From Punica granatum (Eukaryota > Streptophyta > Magnoliopsida > Myrtales > Lythraceae), in the NCBI RefSeq assembly GCF_007655135.1, contig NC_045127.1, positions 3,162,001-3,226,000 of the forward strand: a stretch of DNA of 64,000 nucleotides, written 5' to 3'. The notes below the pieces were generated by a model that ran no database searches, was not told where the DNA came from, and worked only from the letters and a program-made list of their open reading frames with translations. Position numbers and translations under genes: made by a program. Of this stretch, positions 46,278 through 59,000 are shown piece by piece. Numbering within the stretch: position 1 is the first letter of the stretch; every line of letters starts with the position of its first letter.

Positions 46278-46808
46278 ATGAATGACCGCCCTATCCAATA
46301 TTCCAAGACAATCCATGAGGCTAACTATGACAAAAGCTCAACTTGCTACATCCATTTTAGTGCAATCGTTTTCAGGACAGTGCTTTCCATCTCGGGACAA
46401 AATCTGGTGGTTCATCTGGGTCAATTTGGGATTTTGCATCAGCCTTCACAAAAAATTCCTCGATTTTCATACTCCAATGGGTCCAGCTACCGTTGTTTTA
46501 CACACTTACCTGCAGATAAAATCGGGACATCAAAGTTAGGTCCAAGAACTGGCACGTCCATTTCGATAAATACACTGGGGAGGCAGATTGTCTACGACCC
46601 AGACCAATGTTACTTGTCAGTCGAGATGAAGGAGGTGAACCATCGTTGCAAGGTTAATTATGAGAGCAAATTGCGCAACTGGTCAAGGAACCTAGTAAGG
46701 AACTGCTTCAGCAACCAGTGGTCGTTCCTATCTCTCATAGCAGCTATATCCCTATTGATTCTGACATTTCTCCAAACCTTCTACACTATATATCCTTTCT
46801 ATGAATAA
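46278..46808 (+). pseudogene. DUF247-D: C-terminal DUF247 fragment fused to former spacer
   Basis: A 176-aa open frame joins two unlike parts. The first 95 or so codons come from DNA that is spacer in copies A and B (for example 37600-37820). From about 46564 the frame continues with the last 80 or so residues of DUF247 (TLGRQIVYDP, EVNHRCKV, LIAAISLLILTFLQTF, IYPFYE). A deletion between spacer and exon 2 has removed all of exon 1, the intron and three quarters of exon 2. The chimeric frame begins with ATG and keeps the membrane segment, so it could in principle be translated. More likely it is a relic. It precedes the KU70 3' end by about 300 bp in convergent orientation. Confidence 0.85.
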
Positions 46809-47124
46809 GAATAATTTTACTTCAATGAATTCTCAGAGTGTGATTTCAATAATTTCTGGTTTGTGTGGGGGTCGTCAGGTTTCCTGAATTTTTATGAAGA
46901 GGTTGTATAATGTTCAGTATCGAATTTATTGTAATTCTAACTTTTTTTTCTGTTGTGGGTTTTGTTTCAACACGGCCATGTTTCAAATAATATATTAAGA
47001 GCCAGTTCTGATAGTTCATCTAGAAGTTTCCAGAGCGAGAAAACCAAATCATGCATACGCCACAAGTACAAAGTCAGCAAGCAGAAATGGAAAGTTACCA
47101 AATAACACATTAAAACAAGTCAAC

Positions 47125-50100
47125 TTACTTCCTCAAATGCATCTTTATTCTGCTGATGAGATCTTCCTTCTTCCCTGAAACGGGGAGGTTGTGTGCTGTC
47201 AAGTAGTATTTCAGCTCCACCACAGTCAATGTCGTCAACTGCAACCACGTATTTTAATGGAAAACAGTTTAGCCCAACAATACAACCTGCAAATCTTGAA
47301 TGCCTTTCACATGAGTACAACAGCCAGCCATATGTTACCAGTCTTTTTCGCTTTTAGCTCCAAATGAACATCCTTATTTCTAGCTAGGGACGTCTCATTT
47401 CTCTAGGTGAACTACAAAATATAAAATTTGGGATGTTTCTGTGGCAGAAGTTGCCATGTCAGTATCGAACCTGAGCCTCTTTGGTACTGCGCATTTCCCT
47501 TTTTTCCAATTCCATTTGTATCAAACAGGTAATTGAAACCACATAAGACATGAAAGGAGCTTTTCTTTCACCTTCCCACTCTCAGCCATTTCAGCCCAGT
47601 TGTAGTTCTCACACTCCTTTACAGCGTTCCCAGCGCTTGCCTTTCGCTTTTTTGAGGCCTCACTCATGTTGTCGTCACCGGCAGAGCTCCTAGCCTCATA
47701 CTGATCTCCATAAACAGAATGCTTGAATTGGTCGATTGCATTAACAACTGTAGGTCTGTTGTCATCAAGAGTAAGTGAAAACAAGGTCCATCACAAAAAC
47801 CGTTGCATTGAGTAAATTGTGAAGGCTTCACATTGGGTGCCGAAAAGTTCTCTTTTCTCACCGAGACATGCCTTCCTCATCAGGAAGCGTTTTGTCCTTG
47901 GTTTCAGGCAATTCATCCTCTTCCAGAGCTAAGGCTTGTAAAACCGCATAGTGTCTCTGCAAAGCTGCAAGAACATATTCCGTCGCAACTGACCAGCTTA
48001 GGACTTTGCTAATAAATCAAAGCTAAGTGAAGTGGCTTCTCCTAACACAAAGCAAAGATATCGCTTTGTCATCAGGCCGTGCTGATGTTATCTTCACATC
48101 ATAAGCAATAAACTTGTATAGCCAGGAAGTGAAAGTAAAAATGATCTATTCACATTTACTACAGAATGAGCTGCTCGTCTACCACTTGAGGAGGATTGAA
48201 TGTCCACCGGCATAAATGTGCACTAATGGAAAAATGAATATTTACCGGGATTGCTCAACTGGGTGATGGAGAAGCCCTTCAGATCAATTCGTTTCATCAG
48301 TGCAGCAGCTTTGTCAATTTGTTCATCACTTGCCCGAGGTACTGGATTTTCTGGGCTCATCTGAAACTAAAAACAATTGAACATCATTTTATCATAACCT
48401 TCCCAATGCCCACAAATAATGTCTATGTAAACATGTCAACAGCTGAAGGAGAGACGAAGGGCCTACAAGAAGCAGCAGAGCTGGCATACCTCTTCGATGG
48501 GTCTGATGTCATCTGCATATGGAAGATAAATAATGTGCATTCCCGGTGGCTCAACCTGACCACCAGCAACTTTTACCTCATCCTGTTCAGTTTTACCATT
48601 AGATTGGATAGCAAATATGTAACTGGTTAGGAAGAAAAAACTATTGCCCAAAGAGATTGTAGAAAGAACATTGTTGTTTCCTTTCCATTCTATATCATAG
48701 TATCACATTCTCTCTCTCTCTCTCTCTTTTTTTTGTGGGGGGGGGGGGGGGGGGGGTAGAACCACTGTTAGTCAAGAGTAACAGAGTAGATCCATCCTGA
48801 CATCAGTGGGCCCACCTTTGATTCAATACGTAAAGAGCCAACTGGTGTCTGGTTAAAACATTAAATTCCCAATGGGTAGTGTTCATAAAACAATGACAGG
48901 AATATATTAGCACTTCCTGGCTGCAGAATTTATACTAACTGTTGCTGCTGCTAACAGACAGGCGGCTCAGCGGCTTTTGATTTATACCAAAAAAAAAAAG
49001 GGCACAAAGACATTTTCGATCGCAAGGTAATATAAGGTACACATTCAGTTGAAACAATAACATTAGAAAGTCAAATAGTATCTTACTTGAGCAACAATGG
49101 CGACCAATTGAGGATGAGATGGATTGCCATAAAATGCAACTGCAAAACTGGAGAAACACAGTAATGTTACCGATAGTTTCATTTATCTGCAGATTCTTGC
49201 ATACTTCGGGACAGTCAATAAAACATGGCTGTAATTTAACCCAGCATGTCAGAAACACGTAACCCTCAGCACATATTGCAACTTATTTGAGGGAAAAAAA
49301 GAAAGAAGGGAAAAGGGAGATAATGACCATTTTTGAACTTCCCATTTCCTTTAGAAAGACTTAGTTCTATTAGACAAGAAATGGTTCTTTCTAAAAATCC
49401 ATCTGATTATATATCCCACGCAAATGGATTACATAAGAAACCAATTGCATCTCTACCCACTGCAAGATACAAACAAGCTGATACATATGAGATATATTGA
49501 AAATAGAAACAGTTTATAATATCTAATGCGATATAAATGAACCAACTAAATCAGGTAAAAGCCAATAATAATAACCATGAAAATGAAGAATTGAGCAACT
49601 ACTTATCCCCAAAAAAAAATTTTAAAACTCCGGTTTGCAATATCATGATTAGAGCCTCATTCTTCATCATAACCGATTAAATGCATTTCTGTCATAAAAG
49701 CCATCATCATGATTTAAGCAAGCTGTTGAGAAGGAAATGCTGCTTTAATTACTAACCGGTTCAAACGCAACATGGATCTATGCAAGGCAACAAAAATGAG
49801 AGTGCTTCCAAGTACTTCCTGCAAATAGGGGGGTGGGGGAAGAAGAAACCCTTAAGAGTGCAACCAAAATTCAAGATTTTCGGAAAAGCAACAGAGAGCC
49901 TATAACAATTTAAATGTGTATTGACCATCACCCTCTAGACCTAAGCAAGAAAAACATACAAAACATTAAAAAAAAGGGGAAAAAAAAAGATAAAAATAAC
50001 TGGAGGGCGATAATAATCCTAAAACTAACCAACCTAAGCAAAAAACCATTAGGACTTGAACAATAGCTGTGCTGTGACAACTGATAGATGATTGAGTCGT

Positions 50101-53100
50101 GTCCACTCCCTAATATTCACAATGAAGACAGAGTTATTAATTTGAAACCTTTCATTTCCAAAGCAAGTTAAATCTTAGAGAGCCAAAATACAACATTCAT
50201 TCCTTGCCACTAAGATGAACACTGAGGAAGTGACACTCTTACAGTGTCCCAAAACTTTTTGAGGAAATATTGAAGAAAAGGAATTCAGTCTAAAAATAGA
50301 CACACATGAACACAGGAGACAAGAAACTGATGGCCATAAAAGAGATCATGAGCAACCTCATCAGTAGGAAAAATAAAAGTTGATGGCCTCAAGTTGTGGT
50401 AATCTTTTAAGCAATTCAATGGCTTGAATCCAAGAAGACGAAGCTGGGCAGTTGATACCCTCTTTATTTCGGATAGTTCCTCCACTGAAAACTTGACGTT
50501 CATACTGAAAAGCAAACAATTGTTTATCAAAAGACAAATGGTCGTATACATCTAAATAATATCTCATGAATGTGAAATGAACACAAGTGTTAAGAATCTG
50601 CACTTCTGATAAGTTTGAAAGCGTTTTGTAGGCTCTTCCATCAATGCCCCAGTATCCGCACAGATGAAAGATCTCTCTATCTGCATAGATTTTCAGAGAA
50701 CCCACCAAAGATCTGATCATGCAACATCAGACCATCTTGTACAATCCATAACAGAACCAGAATCTAACAAATCTTAAGTTATCTTCTAGAAACCATGAAT
50801 GTATTCAATTAAATACATAAAATAAAATAAAAGAGAATAGAAAAGCCGCTGACTAAGAAGAAAAGAACAATAAAAGCCAACAGCTTCGTTGATCAAAATG
50901 TGCAGCTTAATATGATAATGAATAAATTAACTATAAAATATCAACTTTACCTTCAAAGGTTGATTGGTGACAGAATCAAGCCAGACAGTTGACCCTGACG
51001 ATGCAAACAAGGAATATCATATTAGCTGGCATATATAACTGAACTCAGCTAATGAAATGGATCACATATTTATATTATGTATATATGTATATATAAATGT
51101 ATGTCTATTCTGGTAAGAATTATACCTGGTACTGTTGGCCGAACCAAAGCATAAGTATTAACTTCAATTGCAAGTCCATTAGCAATTGTAAATGTCAATG
51201 TCTTGACAATGCGCTTCTTGATCATACGCCTTTTTAGCTCATATTCCATATCTTCGAATCTAAGTTCAAGGTAAATTCATTGAATTAAGACAAGAAAGAC
51301 AAAGCTAACACGTGATATAGTCCTAACCTTTCTGAAGACCATCAAAACTACATGCAGGATACCGTTCCCAGATGAAGGAATGACAGAGACGTACAGATCG
51401 ATACCTCTATTAAGCAGACAAAGTAATTTATTCCATCAGTCGTGGACTATAAGCCAGAGTTTTTCCGGTTAGTATGAAAACTGTAGTATAAGCCACAAAC
51501 TAGAACGGAATATAAATTAGCAATCTGCATATTTCGCTCTTAAACTTCACGTGCTTAGTTCTCTGGACATGGTTTTGCTACCTTTACAAAAAACTAATAC
51601 AAGTTTAGAATTTTCAATTATCGGAATTGCAACCACATAATAGCAAATCATACTAACAAATCAAGCAGAAGTCATATTTTGGGCCATTCAAAATTTTTTA
51701 ATAGCAATGTCATATCACTTTATGTTTGTCATTGACCTTTTAATCACACCACGAAATTACCAACAAGAAAACAAAGAAAAGGCATACTTTGCTCCTATTG
51801 CAGACATAAATTCAGCAATACCGTCGTCGTCAATTCCAATCATATCCTGAAATTGGAGAAGTTTTTCAGCTAATTTTAGTAAGTATAGCGAGTATTTATG
51901 AAAGAGAATAACAAATGGAGGAGAAGATGCCTGGACTTACAGCATAGAAACGAGAAAGATCAAACTCTTTGTGAGGCTCACTCAATGGAAAAAGCTCAAT
52001 CGATATGCCTAGATCTTGTGCATCCTTGAAAAGAAAAGGTGCAATATATGATTAGAGATAAAGGGGTTCACTCTAGAAAAACATAAATGCAGCTCGTGAA
52101 GCTAATCCAAGTTACTAGCCCTACTTTTGCTCGTTGCTGTGTGGTCCTTGTCATATCTGTTTTAGTGGCTCCTTTTATGTTCCCAAAAGGATCATCCTCA
52201 TTCGTGAAAAGAAGAATACGCTTGTCAGCTGTCCTTGCAGATCTGAAATAATTGGATACTGAGTCATTACCAAAACCAGAATATGAAACTTCAGTCAAAT
52301 TGAAACCATGCTTATGATATATGAACAGTTTTATTAATCCAGCATACCCTTTACGAAGAAGTGCCTGTGCAACCCAGAGAGCATTGTAAAGTGAATTTTC
52401 CCGAGAACCAGCCACGATACCATATTGACTTCCAATTTCTTTTGCAAACTTTTCTGAAATTAAAGTCCAAAGGCAAAGCAGGAATTTAGTTCTAAACCTC
52501 TCCAAGGAGAATAATAGGCAGAGAAGGGTATCCAAGCCAATAACAGAAGGAAGATGTTCTCTTGCAATCTCTTGGCTAATCTGACAGCGAAGAAACATCC
52601 TAAAATTTCAAATCTAAGTTGTCCTGATTGTAGAACGATTGATTTTTCGACCATTAAACATTAGATGACTGCATCTGGATGATGCTAGAACTCAAGAGCA
52701 CAGGGAAGTCAGTGCTAAAACATTTGAAAATTTGAGAAGAAATTAATAACTGCAACAATAACACCTGAACTCATAGTCAGTACGTTATACAATTCAGACA
52801 AGGTATACCCTCTAACTGAGAAAGTTCCTTAATGAATTTCGCGGTTGGCCTGTCTAGAGACTCCCGATCACCAACATTAAACACAAAGACACCATTTAAG
52901 TCCTGCAGATTCTTCTTTTCCCTCTGCAAATATCAAATTGTCAGCAAGCACTTTGAAAACAAACTGATGAGTGTCACCCTTATATTCCCCAATAGACTCT
53001 CAGATGCAGTATGCCCCAAACTCCTGTGATTGCATGCATGATAAAGAACACCAAATGAGGGATCGAATGCTTAAGCTTACCACAAGGCATCCAGGCATAT

Positions 53101-54144
53101 TGGCACGAATCACTTCTATTCCAAAATTAACACAGTGGGTTTGCATGCTAATCTAGCATGCGATAATTTTGAACGACGATTCAACCAAATCAATCTTCCA
53201 GATAATTACATGGAGAAAACACAGATAGAAATTGTGTGTAGAAAGCTCATATATGACCCCCAACAAAGGGAGAACTCAACCTTATAGCAGGCAATGAGGA
53301 AATGAAGTGCAACTCAACAGGGAATATAACATGGTCAGCTGCAAACTCGAATTACTTCTTGACAGGGAAACTGCATCATGAACCATTCAACAAGAAATGT
53401 AGGCTCAATAGCTTCACAGAACAAGAATCTTACAGTGTTAAAGAAGCATATTGCAACTTCATCATATGACCTGCTGATGATTTGAGTCTTCAATGACGAT
53501 AAGATACAGCTCATGGTGATATGGAAATGACTCTCATCTTTCATATGTTTCTCCTAGCAATAACACATAACGAGCCACTATCAAACTCCATTCAAAATGC
53601 AAGTAGCCATCAGTCGATTCAAAACTCTACAGAGCATCAACGAAAATGATAAACAAAACCAATACAACCTTAGCAAACTGAAGGACATCATTTCATCCCA
53701 TTGAAAAGGGTCGTCAACTGCGTACGTTAAGCTCCAAACAACTAACTTATAAACACCCAACTAATCAATTCTTGAACTTTCAATCACCGATGTCCGGACA
53801 CGAATCAAGCGACATAAACCAGTAAAGCCTACAGAAACTAGACACGAAGTAGTACAAAAACGAAGAATCCAAAGAGCATGAGACAACTCACCGAAGGAGA
53901 GTGAGTGAGGAACATTTTAGGGGAAGCATCGATCAAGTAGACCGCCAGTTCCTTAGTTGACGCCCTTTCCTGTTTCATCACAGAACTCGTTAACTTTAGC
54001 TCCCCTCGAAGTTTAAGCAACAAAGATGTTACAGATAGTTAAGCATTCGGAAAATGAGCTTTGGAAATTTACCCGAAAGTATTCTGCCTCAGCATCGTCT
54101 TCATCGTCTCTGAAGACTTCGTCCGGGTCAAGCTCCATATCCAT
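47125..54144 (-). CDS. KU70: KU70, DNA end-binding subunit of the Ku heterodimer
   Basis: Nineteen exons: 54073-54144, 53892-53969, 53434-53553, 52809-52923, 52348-52453, 52125-52242, 51941-52024, 51788-51846, 51126-51259, 50951-50994, 50604-50680, 50357-50504, 49757-49818, 49087-49147, 48490-48582, 48246-48360, 47862-47964, 47572-47755, 47125-47238. All have GT-AG borders and stay in frame (1887 nt, 628 aa; plant KU70 is about 620). The start MDMELDPDEVFRDD is acidic. The vWA-like domain has AVYLIDASPKMF, SRENSLYNALWVAQALLRKG and LLFTNEDDPFG. The DNA-encircling core has RLLGFKPLNCLKDYHNL and GGQVEPPGMHIIYLPYADD. The C-terminal SAP domain is LTVVELKYYLTAHNLPVSGK. With KU80 it binds broken DNA ends for non-homologous end joining and protects telomeres. 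No lesion found. A (GA)n run precedes the start. Confidence 0.97.
48710..48756. repeat. (CT)n-T-polyG simple repeat in KU70 intron
   Basis: On the plus strand (TC)n is followed by T(8), GT and a run of 20 G (48737-48756). In the KU70 transcript this reads as poly-C then poly-A then (GA)n. The run lies between exons 14 and 15. Run length in an assembly at such a place may be unreliable. Confidence 0.95.
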
Positions 54145-54146
54145 GG

Positions 54147-54178
<32 letters not shown>

Positions 54179-55653
54179 GAAGAAGATTTGTGGGGTTTTC
54201 CCTCCTTGATCACCCGCGCTATTTGAATGCGGAGGGGTTCGAAGTGTCGAGAGGAAGCTACAGAATAGCCACTGTCAGCGTCGAGGGTAGGGAAGGCGAG
54301 AAGACAGTGGAAGGAAGGAGAAGAAATACATTTTTTGGATTAAATGGACAACTAAAAAGGTTTAATTACAAAACAACCCACTGTTCTTTTGGCTTTGAGG
54401 ATGATGCCCCTTCCGCACAAACAAAATACACCACTGTCTTATTTGACTCTAAGGCGAATTCTTGGGCAGTCCAATTCATACGACTGACGAAATTAATGGT
54501 TCGTATTATCCAGATGTAACTGATTTGTTATAAAAATGTTCTAACATTTGACGGTAAATAAGTGAGGCTCGGAATGATAAAGTCTTCTATAACATAATGC
54601 CATATCTAAAAAAAACTTTAGCTCTTATCAAGAATGTTATTTAAAGTGAATTGTTAGGGATGCGAAATTTACAACATAGGGAATTGCTTGATGCTTGGTG
54701 AATTATACAGTTACCTTTTCTTTGCAGGTGCCTTCGAGCTTAGTTGTAAGTTCATGTATCTAGTAAAATTGAATCCGTTTTATGTAGTACAAGATGTGCC
54801 ATCTATGTGGTCTGTGTGTCATTTTGGGAGTGGATTAAGTGCTTGGCCTGTGTGCCTTTTGTTTGGCCTCTGTGCCATCTAGATGTAGGTTGTCTTTTGG
54901 TTGTACTGTGGTGCCTAATTATGTTTGGTATTGTCCCAATTCAGTTGTAATTAAATTATTTCTATTAATAAAGAGCAAAACATACTGATTGAAAAAAAAA
55001 TATAAACAAGTGAGGCTCGAGTACCCGTTGCCATCCATTTGGATTCTTGCAACGTGTTTGGTTTGATAGTAGCATTTTAAAATGAGATTTTAATTTGAAA
55101 AATGATAAAATGGAGTGATGGTGTTATGAATTTATTATAATGGAGTGATATAAATATTTATGTATGAGGTCCATTTATTTGACTTTTAATGAGTTATTTT
55201 GTTTGGTTGTGGATAGAATTAAGTTAAGTTATGATTTTAAAATTACACTTGCAAACCAAACGAGCCTTTGATTTCTTCCGGGCTCGAATTAGGAAAGAGA
55301 AGAAAAATTTGCGAGGCAGGGGGCTGAGCAGTTGAAATAGCATAGTTTGGGGGGTTGGGCGTCAGAAAATAAAGATTGGGACCAAATAGTGAATGGCTAG
55401 ATAGATTAGGTGGTTGCCTGTAATTTGCCCGATCGGATTAGCCGATGAGGGCCGAATAACCCGTTGACCTTTCCTTTCCTCTCCAGTCTAACCCCGTCAA
55501 CGCCAAATTGGACCTTATGTCTTATCAAAGGGCCGTAAGGCCCAATAAGTTAGACCTAATCACAAAGAGCCCCCTGAACTATCCATCCATTTACCAGTTA
55601 GTCCTAAGCCTTTGTTGACCTCCTTTCTACATGCGAGATATACGATGATGAGC
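54145..55653. promoter_or_regulatory. KU70 upstream region and spacer
   Basis: The first 170 bp hold a (GA)n run (54148-54171) and a GC-richer leader-like stretch, probably the KU70 5' untranslated region and promoter. The rest is AT-rich spacer without a gene. The open frame 54061-54519 overlaps the KU70 first exon on the other strand and has no motif. Confidence 0.5.
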
Positions 55654-55968
55654 ATAAAATTAGAGTATAATACCACTGTCGCCGTTCACTTATTCATTAG
55701 CAATCGTTTTTACCCATGACATATTTTGGCCACCAATTAGCCTCAAATGTTTGCATTCCGTCTACCATTTATATCATTCCGTAACTGAAAAGTGACGGAA
55801 AAGTTAACGCCGTCCATGAATTTTCCGTCACGGAGGTTAACGGAAGGATATAAATGGTAGACGGAATGCCAACGTTTGGGGCTAATTTGTGGCAAAAATA
55901 TGTCAGAGGCAAAAACGGTTGCTAATGAATAAGTAGATGGCGACAGTGGTATTATACTCTAATTTTAT
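55654..55968. mobile_element. Foldback MITE, 315 bp
   Basis: The left end ATAAAATTAGAGTATAATAC and the right end GTATTATACTCTAATTTTAT are perfect inverted repeats. The similarity continues inward through CACTGTCGCC, CATTCCGTCTACCATTTATA and TTTCCGTCAC to the centre. The arms of about 140 bp leave almost no spacer, so a single strand would fold into one long hairpin. No coding capacity. It lies 83 bp left of the LINE target site. Confidence 0.9.
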
Positions 55969-56051
55969 TCTTTTCATACTTTTATTCATTGTTCTGTCAT
56001 AAATCAATATCGCAACTAAGAACGTGTTATCATGATACCAAGTCGTTTTTC

Positions 56052-56070
56052 TATCGGTGACTTCATCTTT
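56052..56070. repeat. Left target-site duplication of the LINE
   Basis: TATCGGTGACTTCATCTTT, identical to 62264-62282. The T run of the element's tail follows directly. Confidence 0.95.
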
Positions 56071-56075
56071 TTTTT

Positions 56076-59000
56076 ATAATTAAAATAATTCATTAACAAA
56101 GGGAAACGGTTACATTGTCTGGAGGATCTAGGTTTGGATACCCTTGAAAAATACAGAGAATGAAAATTTGACTTGGAGCCAAAATGACTCAGGTCATGAG
56201 CAAGGGTATTATCGGACCTAGGGATCCATGAGCAGAGCCAATCAGAGAAAAGATTAAGACAGGAAGTAATATCAGCAACAGTCATCCTAATTTCCCACGG
56301 CGAGTTATGGGGGTGCAAAATAGCTTCAACAAGCATCAAGGCGTCGCATTGTAGCCAAATCTTCGACAATCCTCTTTCTGCAGCAATTGAAAGGTCGAGG
56401 AGGGCAGCTTGGGCTTCTGCTTGGAGAGGTTTGCCTTCATTGGAGGCCTGGAACCAAGAAAGGTTTGGAGGGCTATTCGGGAGTTGAATGATTTCCGAGA
56501 GGCATGTTCTGTTGATGTTCCATGCTGCATCCGTGCTTATGATATTCCAATCTGGACTTGTGGGGATCTGGGATGTAGCGAGCTTAAACGAATGAGACTG
56601 CGAGCTTCCCTCATTCTGTTCCATGCTACCTCTACTCTTACAGTGCTCCATGAAAGACCTTTTGATTGATTTGATAGTTTCGTGGAGATCTGCAGATTTA
56701 CCTGTATGCAAAACAATATTGCGTGAGTTCCATAAATTATAGAGGGTTATTGTTGCATATAAAGAAAACTTGGATTTGTCATGAGTGCTCAACTGGAATG
56801 AAGAAGGAGGGCAAGCAAATAAATTGATCAGATCCTTTGCATTTGCATTTGGAAAGTGACTGGGATGAAAGTTCCAAGGTGATTCCCTCCAAGCAACACG
56901 ATAAAATATACACTCTCCGTAGAGGTGATCTAGTTTATCGGAGCTGGTTTGACAAAGAGGGCAAGAGGTGCTCTCTTCGCTAAACCAGGGGAGGCTTTCA
57001 CTTGCAATTCTCCACAGGTGGAGTTTTAGGCGATCATGAATTTTAAGATTCCATATGTCCTTCCATTTAATATCACTGTCATTTTGGAATCTATGATGTT
57101 GATCCATAAGATAGAAGGATTTGAGAGAATGCTTCCATGATGAGTTTGGCGTCCATTGAGCTGAATCTTCGAGGTCATCCTGGGATAGATGGATTTTGAG
57201 GATATTCTGCACTGTATCATGCTCGAAGAGGCTTGTGAGGAGAGGGATGTTCCATCTCCTTGGTTGGTGTAGCATTAGGTCACTTACCTTGAGATCTGGG
57301 TCTTGGGTTGCATTGTGTCTGGGAAGAGGCTTGTGGTTGTTCATACTCGGAATCCATGGATCATGCCAGGCTGAGATGGATAAGCCATTTCTAACAGAGA
57401 AACAGGTACAACGCTTGATGGTATCCTTGCACCATTTGAGGCCCTTCCAAAATGGCGAAGGGGATGAGCGGTTGGAGGTATTTAGGAAGTTGCCATACTT
57501 AGCCCTCATGGCCCTACCCGCAAGGCTGTTGTTCGATTTAGTCAGAGCCCAAGCTGTTTTGGAGAGCATTGCCTTGTTAGCATCTATTGCCCTTCGGAAT
57601 CCAAGGCCACCTATTGCTTTCGGTTGACAAATGGAGTCCCAGCTCTTCGGAGCATAATAGTTGCCTACCTCTTTACTAGTACCCCACCAGAATCGCTTGG
57701 TTACCTTGTCAATGTTGCTAAGGGTGGATTTTGGTAACTGGAACAGTGACATGGTGTAGATCGGTGTACTATTGATGACAGACTTGATCAGAGTTGCTCT
57801 GCCCGCCCAGGATAGTGCCTTAGTCTTCCAAGAAGCTAGCTTGCCTTTGATTTTATCGATGAGGAATTGGAACGACTCTTTCTTCTTCCTTTTGATGAAT
57901 AGAGGGTTACCTAGGTATCTTGCATCTTCTTTTAATTTCCTCATACCTAGGATTGATCTCGCTATTCTCCTTGTGTCTGCATCGGAGTTCTTGGAAAAGA
58001 AGAGACCTGATTTGGCGCAGTTGATTTCTTGACCTGACCAAGAGCAGAATTTGTCGAGGATGCTTTTTGTGGCTCGAATGTTTGCTTCCGTTGCTTTTGT
58101 CAGGATTAAGAGGTCATCTGCGAACATTAAATGGGAGACTTGAGGTCCTCCTCTGCTTAATTGGATTCCTTTGATTTCCCCATTTAGTTCACCCCTGTAT
58201 AGAAGTCGAGACAAGATCTCCATTAATATCACAAAAAGATAAGGCGAAATAGGATCGCCCTATCTTAAGCCTCTAGATGGAGAGAAGTGCCCGTGGGGAG
58301 ATCCGTTGAGTAAGATGGAGAAAGTTGATGTTGAGATGCACTGGTATATCCAAGTTGTGAAGGTGGGGTGGAATCCAAGATGTTCGAGGATTTTGACTAT
58401 GAAGTTCCATTCAAGTTTGTCAAAGGCTTTCATAAAGTCGATTTTCATCCCTATCCAGCCTCTGCGAGCCTTGGTTTTCCTCATCGTGTGGAGAATTTCC
58501 TGGCTTAAGAGACCATTCTCATTTATCCATCTTCCTTCGATGAAGGCGGTTTGGTTCGGGGAGATGATCTTGTTGAGGAGGGGCTTGAGTCTGTTTGCAA
58601 TGATTTTTGAAACCACCTTATAGCTTACATTGCATAAACTGATAGGCCTGAAGTCCTTAAATGTAGCAGCTCCTTGGCATTTTGGAATGAGGCAGGTGAA
58701 AGCATTGTTCCATTCTTTGAGGATGAAGTTGGAATCGAAGAAGCTTTTAACAGCGGATAGCAGAAGTGGCTTTACCGTCTCTCCAAAATGCTTGTAAAAG
58801 AGGGATGGGATTCCGTCGGGACCTGGCGCTTTTAGATTTGGAATTGAGTTTAGGGCAATGAGAATTTCCTCGTCATCTGGGATTCTGATTAGACTTTCGT
58901 TTTCAGAGTCGGTGATAACTTGGCTGACTAGCCCTTCCAGGTCATCCGGTATTTCAGGGTGAGAGGTGGCGAATAGCTCTTGAAAATTTCTAAGGAAGTA

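Noticed and set aside
54061..54519. 152-aa open frame (+)
   Set aside because: Runs antisense to KU70 exon 1 through the (GA)n leader, with repetitive Arg/Glu composition only.
57196..57627. 143-aa open frame (+) inside the LINE
   Set aside because: Antisense shadow of ORF2; the minus-strand frame carries the known domains.
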